NCBI RefSeq assembly: GCF_016906535.1 | Contig: NC_057379.1 | Span: 1 to 64,000, forward strand | Length of the DNA stretch: 64,000 bases | Reading direction: 5' to 3' | Origin: Rhizoctonia solani | Lineage: Eukaryota; Basidiomycota; Agaricomycetes; Cantharellales; Ceratobasidiaceae | Shown: in pieces, positions 1 to 11,848 of the stretch | How the letters are laid out: the number at the start of each line of letters is the position of its first letter | Numbering within the stretch: the stretch's first letter is position 1 | Translations under genes and position numbers: made by a program | Notes under the pieces: model-generated | Told to the model about the DNA's origin: nothing | The model's input: only the letters and a program-made list of their open reading frames with translations | Databases searched by the model: none

Positions 1-82
1 TACCTAACCTAACCTAACCTAACCTAACCTAACCTAACCTAACCTAACCTAACCTAACCTAACCTAACCTAACCTAACCTAA
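1..82. repeat. Telomeric repeat tract, (AACCT)n / (TTAGG)n
   Basis: Sixteen tandem 5-bp units (the first with one changed base) plus two further bases begin at base 1 and stop abruptly in unique sequence. The C-rich strand runs 5'->3' into the chromosome, as expected at a left chromosome end. The unit is a pentamer; the usual fungal unit is the hexamer CCCTAA. A telomere is by far the best reading given the position, phase and the subtelomeric content that follows. Confidence 0.9.
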
Positions 83-959
83 GACATAGAAGTATTTGGG
101 GAACAGGAAGTGTGCTCCAAGTTATCAAGAGCTGAATTGCTCAATGTAAGGAGTGAGCTCAGGTATTGATCCGGCATGCAAAGTGAAGATGCTTTCAACT
201 CCTTTATCTCCTTCCCAAACTTGGTAATTTAAAGCATGGACAGGGCATTGGAGTTTCTCAGCATTGTTAGGCTCGATTTCAGTAAATTGTGTGCTTCACC
301 AACGTGAGTAGGTAGTTCACTAAGAATCTTGTAAAAATCAAGGCCAATCAAATGGGCTGCATAGAACAAACCAATCCAGGCTCTTGGCTAATGTGGAGAA
401 TAACCAGCGCAAATAAAGATGATAACAGGATGTGAGCAAGAGAGAGATACAAGTATCAAATCCTCATACGGTAGCACACAGGTTTAACCCATGCTTAAAC
501 CAATGGCTTTTTCTAGCACACATTGACGACCGTAATTTGTGAGTAGCGGCTCCCTATATATCTGACACAGCATCCTAGATTAACATTAGTTCAGTCTCTT
601 TCTCCGTTTTGGTTTCTGTTAACTCTTCAAAAGTCCTCAGTTGTTTTTAAATTGGATAAACAGCAATTCAATAAACCCTCTCATGCCCGTGACTTAATTT
701 TGAATTTTGCTAAAGATTGATGTGAAGCTGATCACCATAAGTTACATGCTTAAGTGAATTTAAAAAGATGATCTATTTACTAGTATTGGGATAATATGCA
801 ACACTAATTTTCCAATAAATATGTAACGGACTAAGAAAGGAAAGTTGTTTAAGAATGTGATACATTGACATGTCATTGCACCCAGTGTGTATCAGTTTTC
901 CAAAACCTTATGCGACGGCGCCGAGCTGACAGCTGGAGGCAATATCACTCAAATGAGAC
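83..959. other. Telomere-adjacent sequence without a recognised gene
   Basis: AT-rich sequence between the telomere and the 3' end of gene W1. I see no tandem repeats, LTRs or coding exons that can be supported. It presumably holds the 3' UTR and terminator of W1 near 900-959. Confidence 0.5.
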
Positions 960-2398
960 TCAAAAAGATATATCTGTAGAATCAATGATTGCGCTTACAA
1001 TTGCCAGGGAAGGTCATTTGAGAATCAATATTCCCTATTTCCAAAATATCTTTGCTTGCAGATGGCAAGTCTGTAAGTTCAATCAAAAAGAATGAGCAAA
1101 GACTAATATGTGATGATTGAAATTCTACCTGAGGCCGGTGAAGACACGGTTTTCTCATCCTCATCTGAGCTAGATTCCACATAAATTGGCTCTGTGACTC
1201 TTCTCTTCTGAGATGTGGAAGCCTCTCCTTGACCGGAATACACTCTTTGCTTGCGGTTGTTATCTTGATCTTGCCGTGCCTTACCCTTTCCCAGATGTGC
1301 TTGAGAAGGCCATTTGGATGCCTTGCCCCAAGAGCCCCAGACAGATGTGATAACCTTCTCCTCACCAGAATCAGGAGCGTTGGTCACCTTGACCTTCTTG
1401 TATTTTGTTTTCTTGCTTGAATTTGATGACGACCGTGCACCAGATTGACTTGAGGCCTGTTGTTTCTTCCGGTTTACTCACTTTTTGCCCTTGGTGACTG
1501 GCGGCTTGGTCTGGACAAGCACCACAGCTGGTTCCTCCTCACTTGACGATCCGGAGTCCACAGTGATATACTCCAAAGGCGGCAGGGATGAAGCGGCAAC
1601 CGTGGTTTCCAAGTTTGCTTGCAACTGATCATCAGCAGTTGGCAAATCCGACCACGCCTTGGAAGCGTCACTCTTCCAGTATGTATTGACAAGGTACTCC
1701 CATTGCTTGTCTCCCAATGCGTCCCACCATGCAGGCCTTGGGCTATGCCACGGCAGTGGTTTGAAGGCAGGATTAGCTGAAACACCATCAGCCAAGGTAC
1801 TTGCCCAAGACTCCATTACCGGTTGCCAATAGCCCCCATTGTACTGTGCGTTGGGCTCCAGCAAAGCGTAGCTATAGCCATGTTTTGTTTCTATCCAGAG
1901 TCTGTCCTCTGTCCTTACAAGTATCAGCCAATATATGAGTATATATGGAGGCTAGGGTAATTATTAACTTACCCATTTTGCCAGTTGATGTTCCTTTCCT
2001 TGGATATATGGACAATGTTTGTAATTATGATGGTTTCTAAATGCTTCTCTTCCCAGTCAGCCCCCCAATGTCCCAACCACGTGAAGTATTTGAAAGAGCC
2101 GCACAGCGGCGTCACAAATCCAAATGCAATGATGCCCCTCCACCAATACGCATCAGCACCTTGATGGGGGTATGCATATTTGGTCCCTTTGAGAAACATG
2201 AAGCCGTCTAGAGCACAAGCTATCACTAGCAAACAACGTAAAGTAGATAAGTTGCGTTTAATTATTGAATTGTTTGCTCTTACCTTCCCCTTTGCGGAGC
2301 TCTTGAGGAGACTCAGGATCAAGGGTGATGAATTTGGGCTGAATTTTGTAACCCGCATATGGATTGACAAGAGCTGTGGACTGAGTGTTGGCCAACAT
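960..2398 (-). CDS. W1: subtelomeric tryptophan-rich family protein, six exons
   Basis: Model: complement of 960-973, 999-1070, 1129-1415, 1482-1901, 1973-2225 and 2284-2398, 1161 nt, 386 residues, all joins in phase. Donors are GTAAGA, GTAAGT, GTGAGT, GTAGAA and GTAAGC. The family is not recognised. Exon 1 ends with a TLDPESP motif; exon 2 has a core ALDGF...Y.YP...WW...FGFVTPL; exon 3 opens with LWIETKHGYSYALLEP. The same landmarks in the same order, with introns in the same phases (1 and 2), occur in W3 at 22761, and more distantly in W2 at 2555, so the three are paralogs. The C-terminal half is charged and Ser/Lys-rich and likely disordered. It is the most telomere-proximal gene and is divergent from W2 across 156 bp. 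Exons 1-3 are well supported by paralogy; exons 4-6 rest on splice consensus and phase. Confidence 0.72.
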
Positions 2399-2554
2399 AG
2401 TGTGTAAGACAAGTGTACGGTAGGTAGTGGTGCGGGAAGCAAGGAATCAAAAAAAAAACGCAAGGCCTTTTTAGACAACATGGTCACGTGATCTTTGTAT
2501 TAAGCCTTGTGTGACGCGTTCTTTGTTTGTTTGTAAAACTCACCACCACGCATC
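2399..2554. promoter_or_regulatory. Shared divergent promoter of W1 and W2
   Basis: Only 156 bp separate the two start codons. The interval holds a TCACGTGA palindrome at about 2474, an E-box type site that also occurs in the W3 upstream region and in the LTRs. That it drives both genes is inference from the geometry. Confidence 0.5.
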
Positions 2555-3442
2555 ATGACATCTTTTGTTCGCAATCAGCAAAGTAACTGGAGAAAATCAA
2601 ACTGCCAACAGTCTCCTGCATTGGAAGGCAAGCTGTTGGATCCGGAACGGGCTATTGGTCATCTGGCGTCAAAGAGTGAGTTCATTGTACATTCATTCAA
2701 TTACGCTCATAATATATCTCACTCCTAGATTGTGCAAGAATTATCAGCGCTTTTGACTTTACAATTGATGGTGCGCCGGCTTCCGTTGAGCCACTGCTGC
2801 AAGAACAACGCTTTCAAGGCTTGAAAGTCACGGGAGCAGTCTCGAGCTTACTTGGGCAGGAAGGAATTTATGCTCAGGGGCTATGGTACGACAACAAAGG
2901 CCGATTCGACTGGGTTTGGGCACATATTGATAATGTGCTCAAATTGGAAGTACGCCATGACACAAGGTTCCGAGGCGGGTAAGTTAATGTTTATGAGTTG
3001 AAACAAATGTTTGGATCTCATTGGTTATTTACAGAGCTCAATGCATCTGGATGACTACTCACGTGGGGGAGTATGCAATGGGGTTTCCTCATAAGTCCTA
3101 CGCTGAGTTTTGGAACACCGCCTTGGCATACTTTGGAGCCCCTTCAATAGGCCCACTATTGCAAGATGACTATTGCCCCAACTGGTGGCCAGCACAAAGT
3201 TTGGGAATTTGGCCAGGACTACTGCGTCCAGGGGAGGAGCAGTGTGTGTTGACATGGGAAGAAGAGCTTCGACAGATGACTGAACGTCTTAGCGTTGAGG
3301 CAGGTGCCAAGACAATCAATTTGGGCTGCTCCAGCGCTCACGGGAGCTCCGGCCAACTGGGACAGCCAGCGCACAATCTTTGCCAGCTGCAACCATGGAA
3401 CTTGGCCTTTGATGGGGGACTCAAGGCCAAACGCAAGGAACC
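2555..3442 (+). pseudogene. W2, 5' part (exons 1, 2 and most of 3), split by LTR-1
   Basis: Exons 2555-2675, 2729-2978 and 3035-3442, with donors GTGAGT and GTAAGT and acceptors TAG and CAG. Exon 1 ends with LLDPER, exon 2 ends in RGG, exon 3 starts with an IWMTTHVGEYAM stretch. These align with W1 and W3, and exon 1 plus 2 total 371 nt exactly as in W3. The reading frame is open up to the LTR-1 insertion after GAACC (3438-3442). The missing 3' end lies at 22379-22466 on the far side of the nest; joined length would be 867 nt, a multiple of three. As it stands the ORF would read 4 residues into the LTR and stop at 3453-3455. Function unknown. Confidence 0.75.
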
Positions 3443-3981
3443 TGTCATGCCCTAGAGGCGTGACCACCTTAGAATCCACTAAGTCGAAGAAATAGTGAAT
3501 ATATGCGCTATTTTCATGGAGATTTATGGATATATGCATCTTTATGTTATTTAGGCGCTGGGCGCGTATTATGTAATCTCATCACATGACCTTTAGTCAT
3601 GTGATCTTGTTTTCTTATCTCTGGTCATGTGACCTTATCTTTGTTATGATGTTTGTACATGTAATTACTCTTCCCCTTTGCTGTTGAATATATAAGGAGG
3701 GTTCTGAGAGCCTTAAGCCTCAGAACTCGACCTCTTATCCCCATCCACACCTACCTACCCTAAGACATACACTTAAGAGTATTGCCTGAGAGCATACCAG
3801 TCCCTGTCAAAGGTCTCTTGCCCAGCTGTCTTAACAGCATAGTGCACTCTTACTTAAATTGGTCTTGTCCACCCCTTATCTGGCATTGCCCTTGAGCATT
3901 GTTGGATCCCACTAGCTGATAAGTCCTATATTAGGCAATAGCTTGTTGGGCTTTACCTTGTGGTAGTTGTCGGCTCTGACA
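3443..3981 (+). repeat. LTR-1 5' LTR
   Basis: 539 bp, TGT...ACA ends. A TATATAA box near 3689 lies about 31 nt before the stretch GAACTCGACCT (3723-3733), which is complementary to the primer site. Three TCAYRTGA octamers at 3582, 3597 and 3625. By eye it is identical to the 3' copy. Confidence 0.93.
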
Positions 3982-3983
3982 TT

Positions 3984-3994
3984 AGGTCAAGTTC
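3984..3994 (+). promoter_or_regulatory. LTR-1 self-priming primer-binding site
   Basis: AGGTCAAGTTC starts two bases after the LTR end and is the reverse complement, with one mismatch, of LTR positions 3723-3733, where the transcript should begin. This is the arrangement known from Tf1 of fission yeast, where the RNA 5' end primes reverse transcription. No tRNA-type TGG primer site is evident. Confidence 0.6.
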
Positions 3995-4271
3995 TTCATC
4001 ACCAACCCTTGTGGGCTATTAGGGTGTTAGTACTGGCACGACCCATCAAGAACCAGTGATCCAGCATAACCAGATAATAATCAAAACTGGTGATTGTTGC
4101 ACTAGGGGGTTATTGTTACACGGCTAGCATTGCGAACGTCCACCCAAGAGTCTGCCACGACTCCTTCTGCGTCACAGACAGTCAAAGACCCGCTTGTGCA
4201 AAACCTGCCTCTGTATCACGCCCATCCAAGGCTTGTTGATCAGTTGAAAGGAGCATTCAACGCTAGGTATT
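3995..4271 (+). other. LTR-1 leader, first part
   Basis: Untranslated leader between the primer site and the LTR-2 insertion; it resumes at 10536-10677 and leads into gag. No ORF. It ends in AACGCTA (4259-4265), the left arm of a hairpin whose right arm TAGCGT is at 10547-10552 beyond LTR-2. Confidence 0.75.
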
Positions 4272-4833
4272 TGTTATAACCTCCTTACATATACCATTGA
4301 ACTTGCATGATTTTTCTCTTATTTTTAGTATTTTTTCTGAACCTTGTATCTTATGTTTTTCAATCACGTGATCTCGGCGCTTATTATGCCGAGATGCCGC
4401 GCCGAGATGCCGTGCCAAGGGCGCTTAGGAGAAATCCACGCTTCTGCGTAGCCCGCAGCACGCTTCCTTTCTCACACGGACTCTTCTTTTCTCACAAGCA
4501 CAGACCATGTAGATAGCGTGCTCTTGTCTATATATACAGCAGGGAAATCGCTTGGAAACCCCAAGTCGATTTTACCTCGTCTCATATTCATTGAGGAGGA
4601 CACCCAGCCAGCTAAGTAGCCGGCCCCCATTAGTCATCAGAAGTCAAACCCCTTACTTAACCTATCACACCTCCCAGGCCTACGGCCCCCTCGCAGTAGT
4701 ATAGATAAGTAGACCGCCTTAAGCGGTAATAGGATAGCCTAGTATAGTAGTAGATTACCTTGTTGCTTGTAGTAGTACGGCCTTAAGCGCCCGCACCCAC
4801 CAGCGTGTACCCACCTTATAGTGGTGTACGACA
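4272..4833 (+). repeat. LTR-2 5' LTR
   Basis: 562 bp. TATATATA near 4529-4536 lies about 30 nt upstream of CAAGTCGATTTTAC (4562-4575), the predicted RNA 5' end. Contains TCACGTGA followed by a CpG-rich run of GCCGAGATGCC repeats. Numerous CpG dinucleotides. Confidence 0.92.
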
Positions 4834-4835
4834 TT

Positions 4836-4849
4836 GTAAAATCGACTTG
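4836..4849 (+). promoter_or_regulatory. LTR-2 self-priming primer-binding site
   Basis: GTAAAATCGACTTG begins two bases after the LTR and is the exact reverse complement, 14 of 14, of LTR positions 4562-4575. This is a Tf1-style self-primer arrangement. Confidence 0.75.
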
Positions 4850-5353
4850 CTGTAGGCTTTGATCGACAAGGAGAAGGTCCCCTGTACTAGCACAAGGGAA
4901 ATCACGTGATCGGGGCCACCTTGCGGGATATAATAATCAAAAATCCCCCACCCCCACGTAGTACCGAATTGCTATAAGGCAGACGGATCCTAATCCCCCG
5001 CATACCACGTGTTTTGCCGGAACACAGCAGATAGCGACCCTAGACAGCTGATTCACCCGCTTGCTAAAAACCCGCTCATATCACGATCGCCAGATCTGTT
5101 GATTTGTTGTAGGGATAGTTCAACGCTAGGTGACTGACGCAAGGGTTTAGCGTTCACACTCTGCACAAAAACCGCCCATAAGTCCTGATATAGGCACCCT
5201 TCCCCACGCCGTTTTTTCACAATTCCATCCACACGCTCTGGTGTCCCACATCCCTACTCCCGTCCCTCTAGTCGTACCAGCCGTCGCTCAGTTCCATCCC
5301 ATTCCCAACCACCCACTCGCAGCCCATCTCCCTCTTCGCGAGACTTGCCAAGA
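4850..5353 (+). other. LTR-2 leader
   Basis: About 500 nt of untranslated leader. It carries the conserved block CTGTACTAGCAC near 4883 with a TCACGTGA site just after it, and an inverted repeat AACGCTA (5122-5128) / TAGCGTT (5148-5154) found at a similar place in every large element here. Confidence 0.7.
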
Positions 5354-6550
5354 ATGGAACCGGAGCCAACCATTAGCGCTCTCCTCGAGGCTGTCACAGC
5401 CCTCACAGCCACAGTCGGGTCCCTACAGGACCAAATCCGCAACCAAGGCCAACAGCTCATTGAGCTCAAGGCCATATGCAAGGAGACCGCCGACTTACTT
5501 GGCGACAAGGACCAAGGAGGACCCCAAGTCCAAGCCAAGCCTGGCCCATCAACTGGGCCTGTTACCCCTCCAACCCACACAGGAGGGGAAACCCACACTC
5601 CAGGCACGGTTAGGCCTGGGCTCAAGGCCCCTTTCAGGCCATCAAAAGGAACAGGGTTCGATTCAGAGGAAGAAGAGGAACCCAGACGTCCCAAAAGGGA
5701 GCCTCAAGGAACGCCTAGGAGGCATCTAGGGTCCCTAACCCCCTTTGACGCAGGGTCCAGCGTAAAGCGGCCTAAAATGGACCTCCCCGAACCTTTTAAA
5801 GGCGATACCAGAGGGCGCAAGGCCACGCAATGGCTGGACCGGATGATGCTCTGGGTAGCTCTCCACAGGGATCAGTTTGACGAGGAAGAGCAAATGGTGG
5901 TATGGATCTTGTACCACATGACCGACAAGGCAGCCGATTGGGCTCTCCCTATCATTGGGAATATTATCAAGGGGGAGGGCAACCCTCCCACCACCATCCA
6001 GGCCTTAACGGCCAAATTTAAAGAAGCCTTCGCTGATCCTGATGCCAAACGGGCCGCCGCCAGGAAAATTGCGGCACTTACTCAAACCTCCACGACCTCC
6101 GAGTACGTCACGGAGTTCCGCAACCTCATGGCGGAACTAGACTGGAACGAGGAGGCCTACATCGCCCAATTCACGTGCGGCCTTCACTGGAAGGTTAAAG
6201 AACTGCTATCTACCAAGGATAGCATCCCGGACGACCTTGAAGCCATCTTTGCCGCGGCAATCAAAATTGACAATATCCGCCGCGAAAATGAGGAAAATCG
6301 TCCCAAGAAAACCCTCTCCAAGTCCCCGGTCACCGCGACCACCTCCACTTCCACTACCACCACCAGGGTCCGCCTATCAGAGGATCCCAACTATGTCACC
6401 CCGGAGGAAAGGGACCGTCGCCGAGCATCTGGTCTCTGTGTCAAGTGTGGTCAGAAGGGTCATGGGATCAAACAATGTCCCAATGGTTGGAAGGCAACGA
6501 TCAAGGAGGTAGCCAAGGTGGCTGAGGATGTTGAATCGGGAAAAGATTAA
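5354..6550 (+). CDS. gag: LTR-2 Gag polyprotein
   Basis: 398 residues from ATG 5354. N-terminal coiled-coil-like segment ([19 protein letters not shown]), an acidic proline-rich linker, a capsid-like region with KATQWLDRM, and a CCHC zinc knuckle [14 protein letters not shown] near the C-terminus. The frame is uninterrupted. It ends GGA AAA GAT TAA, with the -1 slippery heptamer GGGAAAA overlapping the last sense codons. An in-frame TTG at 5345 precedes the ATG, but the ATG is the natural start. Gag forms the cytoplasmic particle that packages element RNA. Confidence 0.9.
   Translation: MEPEPTISALLEAVTALTATVGSLQDQIRNQGQQLIELKAICKETADLLGDKDQGGPQVQAKPGPSTGPVTPPTHTGGETHTPGTVRPGLKAPFRPSKGTGFDSEEEEEPRRPKREPQGTPRRHLGSLTPFDAGSSVKRPKMDLPEPFKGDTRGRKATQWLDRMMLWVALHRDQFDEEEQMVVWILYHMTDKAADWALPIIGNIIKGEGNPPTTIQALTAKFKEAFADPDAKRAAARKIAALTQTSTTSEYVTEFRNLMAELDWNEEAYIAQFTCGLHWKVKELLSTKDSIPDDLEAIFAAAIKIDNIRRENEENRPKKTLSKSPVTATTSTSTTTTRVRLSEDPNYVTPEERDRRRASGLCVKCGQKGHGIKQCPNGWKATIKEVAKVAEDVESGKD
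6538..6544 (+). promoter_or_regulatory. LTR-2 -1 ribosomal frameshift heptamer GGGAAAA
   Basis: Zero-frame codons are G GGA AAA, the canonical X XXY YYZ form, followed by GAT TAA. A -1 slip continues directly into the open pol frame. The same heptamer sits at the same distance from the gag stop in LTR-3, LTR-4 and LTR-5. Confidence 0.7.
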
Positions 6551-9500
6551 AGTCAAGGACTGCTGCCAAGCCCCCGACTCAAAAGGACAATTTAGATAGT
6601 TGTGTCGAATTTGTATCAGTTGGTCTCGATTCAAATAAAAAACCCCTATTATTCATCGATCTATACGTCCAGAACCTCCCGGCAGAACCCCTCAAAACTC
6701 TAATAGACTCAGGAGCCACATCGAACTTCATTTCCCCCTTGATTGTGGAAAAATATAAAATTCCAAAAACCCAACTTGAAAATCCACGGGTTGTGAGAAT
6801 GTTAGATGGTACCATATCTCAGACTGGTCGCATCTGGCACCAGGTTCACCTCACCGTCTCGGCCAATGGCCATACCCACTCCATCCCATTTCTTGTTTGC
6901 CCCATTGGCAACACCCCGGCAATTCTAGGCATGACATGGCTAACGGAGGAAGCTCCTCTTATTGATTGGCAACAGGGACTAGTCACATTCCCTGAACAAG
7001 CTCAAATTGCCTCCGAGGAAGAAGCGGACTCAGACCCTTTGGCAGACCTCCCCCTTCAGTACCATGAGTTTGCTAAAGTGTTTGGCGAAGAAGAGTTTAA
7101 GGTCCTCCCTCCACATAGGGAGTATGACATCTCCATTGACCTTATCCCAGATGCCAAGCTGACTCCTGGGCCTATATATGGCATGACCGATGCAGAATCT
7201 AAGGCGCTTAAACAACACATTGATGAGGAGTTGGCAACGGGCAAGATCCGCCCCAGTACTTCCTCAGCAGGCGCCCCAGTCATGTTTGTCAAGAAAGCGG
7301 ATGGGTCCTTACGTTTGGTAGTAGATTATAGGAAGCTGAATGAGGTCACCCACAAGAACGTTTACCCCCTTCCCAGACAAGATGATCTTATGGCCAAATT
7401 ACGGAACGCCAAGCTGTTCACAAAGCTGGATCTTTGATGGGGCTACAACAACGTGCGCATCAAGGAGGGAGACGAATGGAAAACCGCCTTCCGCACCAAA
7501 TATGGCTTATTCGAATATCTGGTCATGCCCTTTGGTCTCACAAACGCCCCTGCAGCTTTTCAACACTTTATGAATGATCTGTTCAGGGACCTGATCGACG
7601 TCACTGTGGTTATATATCTGGATGATATACTGATCTTCTCAGAAAACCCTGAGGACCACCCAACCCACGTCAGGGAGGTCTTATCACGGCTAATGAAAAA
7701 TCAGTTATTCTGCAAACTTTCTAAGTGCCACTTCCATGTAACAACAGTAGACTACCTTGGTATCGTCATTTCTCCAGCTGGGTTCTCAATGGACCAGAAG
7801 AAGATCGAGGCCGTCACTTCCTGGCCCACGCCCAAAACAGTTAAGCAAGTCCAAGCCTTCCTAGGGTTTGTTAACTACCTTAGGCGCTTCATTCCCAACT
7901 TTAGCTCCGTTGCACGCCCCCTGCATAATCTCACGAGAAAGGAAACCCCCTGGTCATGGGGTAACCGGGAGGAAGAAGCGTTCCAGGAATTGAAGTCCCT
8001 TGTTACCCAATCGCCCGTCCTCATTCATTCCAACCCAGACCTGCCCTATTACCTAGAAACAGACGCATCAGGGGTAGCTATGGGAGCCATACTGAGTCAA
8101 CGAGGGGAGGACAACCGGCTTCACCCGATTGCATATATGTCCAAGTCCTTCTCAGGCGCTGAAGCTAATTATGATACGCATGACAAGGAACTTCTAGCTA
8201 TCATTAAGGCACTAGAAGAATGGCGCATTTTCCTGGAAGCAACGGATAGACCAATACAAGTCTTCACGGATCATAGGAACCTGGAATATTGGATGCAGGC
8301 TCAAACCTTCAACCGCAGGCACGCACGATGGCGCATTTTCCTGAGTGACTTCAACTTTGAGATACATTATCGGCCAGGAAAGCAGTCAGGGAAACCAGAC
8401 GCGTTATCTAGAAGGTCCGATTACGTAGATACACCTGCAGATCCAGAAGTCATGTTACCAGCGGAAGTATTTGCCAACACGTCGGAAGAGGAACTTGAAA
8501 TTGTCACGGAAATCCGCACTAAACTCAGGGATGATCCATCACTAGAACCCATCATCACATTCCTGACAGAGGACGCAGACGACGCACCCCCATCCATCCA
8601 AAAAGCCTATAGGGACTACGATTGGGAAGAGGATCTCCTATGGTACCGCGGAAAACTAGTGGTCCCGGACTCAGAACCCCTGAAGGAACGATTGTTAAGG
8701 GAATTCCACGACTCCCCCCTGGCAGGACACCCCGGGCAACAAAGAACCCTAGAACTCTTGAGCCGCAACTACTGGTGGCCAGGAATGAAGTCATCTGCTA
8801 AGGAATGGGTAGAATGCTGTCCTACCTGCCAAGCCAACCGTCGCGCACACGCCCCCGTCATTTCCCTGAAACCCTTAGAAGTCCCGCCGTTCCCTTTTCA
8901 CACAATATCCTATGACTTCATCACGGGATTCCCTAAGTCTAACGGGTACGATGCAATTCTAGTTGTGATTGACTCCTTCTCCAAGTTTGGCCACTTCATC
9001 CCAACCACAAAAAAGGTCACAGCCAAAGGCCTAGCGGAACTGTTCATCACCCACGTGTGGAAGTTACACGGACTACCAGTCAAGACAGTTTCGGACCACG
9101 GAACCACATTCACAGGGAAATTCCTAAGGGCACTGTACCAACGCCTTGGGATCAACCCGGCCTTCTCCTCAGCCTACCACCCGGAATCGGACGGCCAAAC
9201 AGAAAGGGTAAATCAGTTCATAGAATTCTACCTCAGATCATATGTTGCCGCCGACCACTCGGACTGGGCCACCTGGTTGCCATTAGCGGAATACGCCTAC
9301 AATAACGCAAAGCATTCCTCCACCGGAAGAACCCCTTTTGAATTGGTTTACGGAAGAAATCCGGTCATGAATCCGTCCAATATCCCTGCCAACGTCCCGG
9401 AAGCTGATCAAGTAGCCAGTATACTAGCACAAGAATGGCAAGAGGCGGAGTCAGCACTCAGGATGACCAAAGAACGCATGATAGGCACAAAAGGAGTGGT

Positions 9501-9957
9501 ACCAGAATACTCAGTAGGCAAGAAGGTCTGGCTGGACGGGAAAAACGTAGAACTTAGAACAAACTCCAACAAGCTGGACCCCAAACGGCTAGGACCATTT
9601 GAAGTTGTTGAAAAGATCTCCAGCCACGCGTACCGCCTCAAACTACCGATTACTCTAAAAATTCATGACGTATTCTATGTAGGATTACTATCCAAGGCGC
9701 ATGAATCCCCAAGTCAGCCTTTTCCGGACCGTCCTCCCCCTGAAACAATAAAAGGAGAGGAGGAATATGAGGTGGAACAGATCATAGATTCCAAGAGGCA
9801 ACGGGGAAAGTGGTTTTATCTGATCAAATGGAAAGGGTACGGACCAGAAGACAACTCCTGGGAACCAGAGGAGCTGCTGGAGCACAGTCAAGAAGAAATC
9901 CATCGCTTCAATAGATCACGACTGAAAAAGGCTTGTGACTCCGCCAAGAGCCTTTAA
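6545..9957 (+). pseudogene. pol: LTR-2 Pol (protease, RT, RNase H, integrase, chromodomain), one nonsense codon
   Basis: Read in the -1 frame from the gag end. Protease DSGA at 6705-6716; RT palm YLDD at 7615-7626; RNase H ETDASG near 8056; integrase HHCC finger around 8704-8830 (CPTC); integrase core with YDF, SDHG and DGQTER; C-terminal chromodomain with [17 protein letters not shown] near 9817-9870. A TGA at 7435-7437 interrupts the RT at a position that is Arg in the LTR-4/5 family and Cys in LTR-3, so it most likely came from CGA. Otherwise the frame is open for about 1140 codons. SDHG replaces the SDRG of the other elements, another possible CpG change. Confidence 0.88.
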
Positions 9958-9968
9958 GGGGGGGGCAA

Positions 9969-10530
9969 TGTTATAACCTCCTTACATATACCATTGAACT
10001 CGCATGATTTTTCTCTTATTTTTAGTATTTTTTCTGAACCTTGTATCTTATGTTTTTTGATCACGTGATCTCGGCGCTTATTATGCCGAGATGCCGTGCC
10101 AAGATGCCGTGCCAAGGGCGCTTAGGAGAAATCCACGCTTCTGCGTAGCCCGCAGCACGCTTCCTTTCTCACACGGACTCTTCTTTTCTCACAAGCACAG
10201 ACCATGTAGATAGCGTGCTCTTGTCTATATATACAGCAGGGAAATCGCTTGGAAACCCCAAGTCGATTTTACCTTGTCTCATATTCATTGAGGAGGACAC
10301 CCAGCCAGCTAAGTAGCCGGCCCCCATTAGTCATCAGAAGTCAAACCCCTTACTTAACCTATCACACCTCCCAGGCCTACGGCCCCCTCGCAGTAGTATA
10401 GATAAGTAGACCGCCTTAAGCGGTAATAGGATAGCCTAGTATAGTAGTAGATTACCTTGTTGCTTGTAGTAGTACGGCCTTAAGCGCCCGCACCCACCAG
10501 CGTGTACCCACCTTATAGTGGTGTACGACA
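9969..10530 (+). repeat. LTR-2 3' LTR
   Basis: 562 bp copy preceded by a polypurine tract ending GGGGGGGGCAA. Differs from the 5' copy by six transitions, for example TG/CG near the start and CTCG/CTTG near the RNA start. Confidence 0.92.
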
Positions 10531-10766
10531 GTATTGAGACAGTGATTAGCGTAAAGAATAAACTGTGAGCTTAGTGGGGCCAATCATCTAGCCTCCCATC
10601 TTTCCTAAACTAGTAGTGAAGTTGCCTTATTTAGCAAGGACATTACTTAGTACCTTCCACATTCCTCCTTCTCCACTATGTCGACCCAACCTTCCACCTA
10701 TGTGCATGCCGATCCCAATGCGCTGTCTGTCCCCACCAATATCCAGGAGATACCTGCGTGGGCCCA

Positions 10767-11328
10767 TGTTACAACCTCCTTGAATATACCACTAGAATCA
10801 CCCGATTTTTCTATTATTTTTAGTATTTTTTACGGACTCTATATCTTTTGTTTTTCGATCACGTGACCTCGGCGCTTATTATGCCGAGATGCCGCGCCGA
10901 GATGCCGTGCCAAGGGCGCTTAGGAGAAATCCACGCTTCTGCGCAGCCCACAGCACGCTTCTTTCTTCACACGGACTCTTCTTTTCTCACGAGCACAGAC
11001 CATGTAGATAGCGTGCTCTTGTCTATATATACAGCAGGGAAATCGCTTGGAAACCCCAAGTCGATTTTACCTCGTCTCATATTCATTGAGGAGGCATCAG
11101 CCAGCTAAGTAAGCCGGCCCCCAGAAGTTCAGCTGACATCATCCCCTACCTTTACCTACCACACCTCCCAGGCCTCCGGCCCCTTTGCCAGCAGTAGTTA
11201 GCAGTAGAGCGCCTTAAGCGCTAGTAGTATAGCCTTAGATAAGTTAGATACATACGTGTGCTTGTAGTAGTACGGCCTTAAGCGCCCGCCTCCACTAGCG
11301 AGTACCCACCTTACAGTGGTGTACGACA
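10767..11328 (+). repeat. LTR-3 5' LTR
   Basis: 562 bp; TATATATA box, TCACGTGA site and RNA-start stretch CAAGTCGATTTTAC at 11057-11070, as in LTR-2. Confidence 0.92.
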
Positions 11329-11330
11329 TT

Positions 11331-11344
11331 GTAAAATTGACTTG
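11331..11344 (+). promoter_or_regulatory. LTR-3 self-priming primer-binding site
   Basis: GTAAAATTGACTTG, two bases inside the LTR end, pairs with LTR 11057-11070 at 13 of 14 positions, the exception being a G-U wobble. Confidence 0.7.
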
Positions 11345-11848
11345 TTGTAGGCTTGTTCAACAAGGAGAGGACCCCCTGTACTAGCACAAGGGAAAACACG
11401 TGATCTGGGCCACTTTGCGGGGTAGAATAATCAAAAACCCCCCACCCACACGTAGTACCAAATTGCTATAAGGCAGACGGGCTCTAATCCCCCGCATACC
11501 ACGTGTTTCGCCGGAACACAGTAGTTAGCAACCTTAGTCAGCCGAAACACCTGCTTGTAGAAAACCCGCTCATATCACGATCGCCAGATCTGTTGATTTG
11601 TTGTAGGGACTATCCAACGCTAGGTGCTTGACGCAAAGGTTTAGCGCCCACATACTACACAAAAAACCGCTCATAAGTCCTGATATAGGCACTATTTTCC
11701 CCACACCGTTTCCACCATTCCCTCCACACGCTCTGGAGTCCCACATCCATATTCCCGTCCCTCTAGCCGCTCCTCTCGACGTTCCATTCCAACCCATTCC
11801 CAACCACCCTCTCGCAGCACATCTCCCACTCCGCGAGACTTGCCAAGG
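11345..11848 (+). other. LTR-3 leader
   Basis: Untranslated leader homologous to that of LTR-2, with AACGCTA at 11616-11622 and TAGCG at 11642-11646. No gene. Confidence 0.65.

Larger units (their letters stand above)
4272..10530 (+). mobile_element. LTR-2: Ty3-type chromodomain retrotransposon nested in the LTR-1 leader
   Basis: 6259 bp with 562-bp LTRs (4272-4833, 9969-10530), ends TGTTATAAC...GTACGACA, target duplication GTATT at 4267-4271 and 10531-10535. Gag is intact; pol carries one in-frame TGA. The LTRs differ at six positions by eye, all transitions at five CpG sites. Same family as LTR-3. Confidence 0.95.

Noticed and set aside
3021..3455. W2 exon 3 as an independent small gene
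   Set aside because: Its start would lie in an intron end; splice sites and paralogs show it is exon 3, and the last codons and stop come from the LTR.
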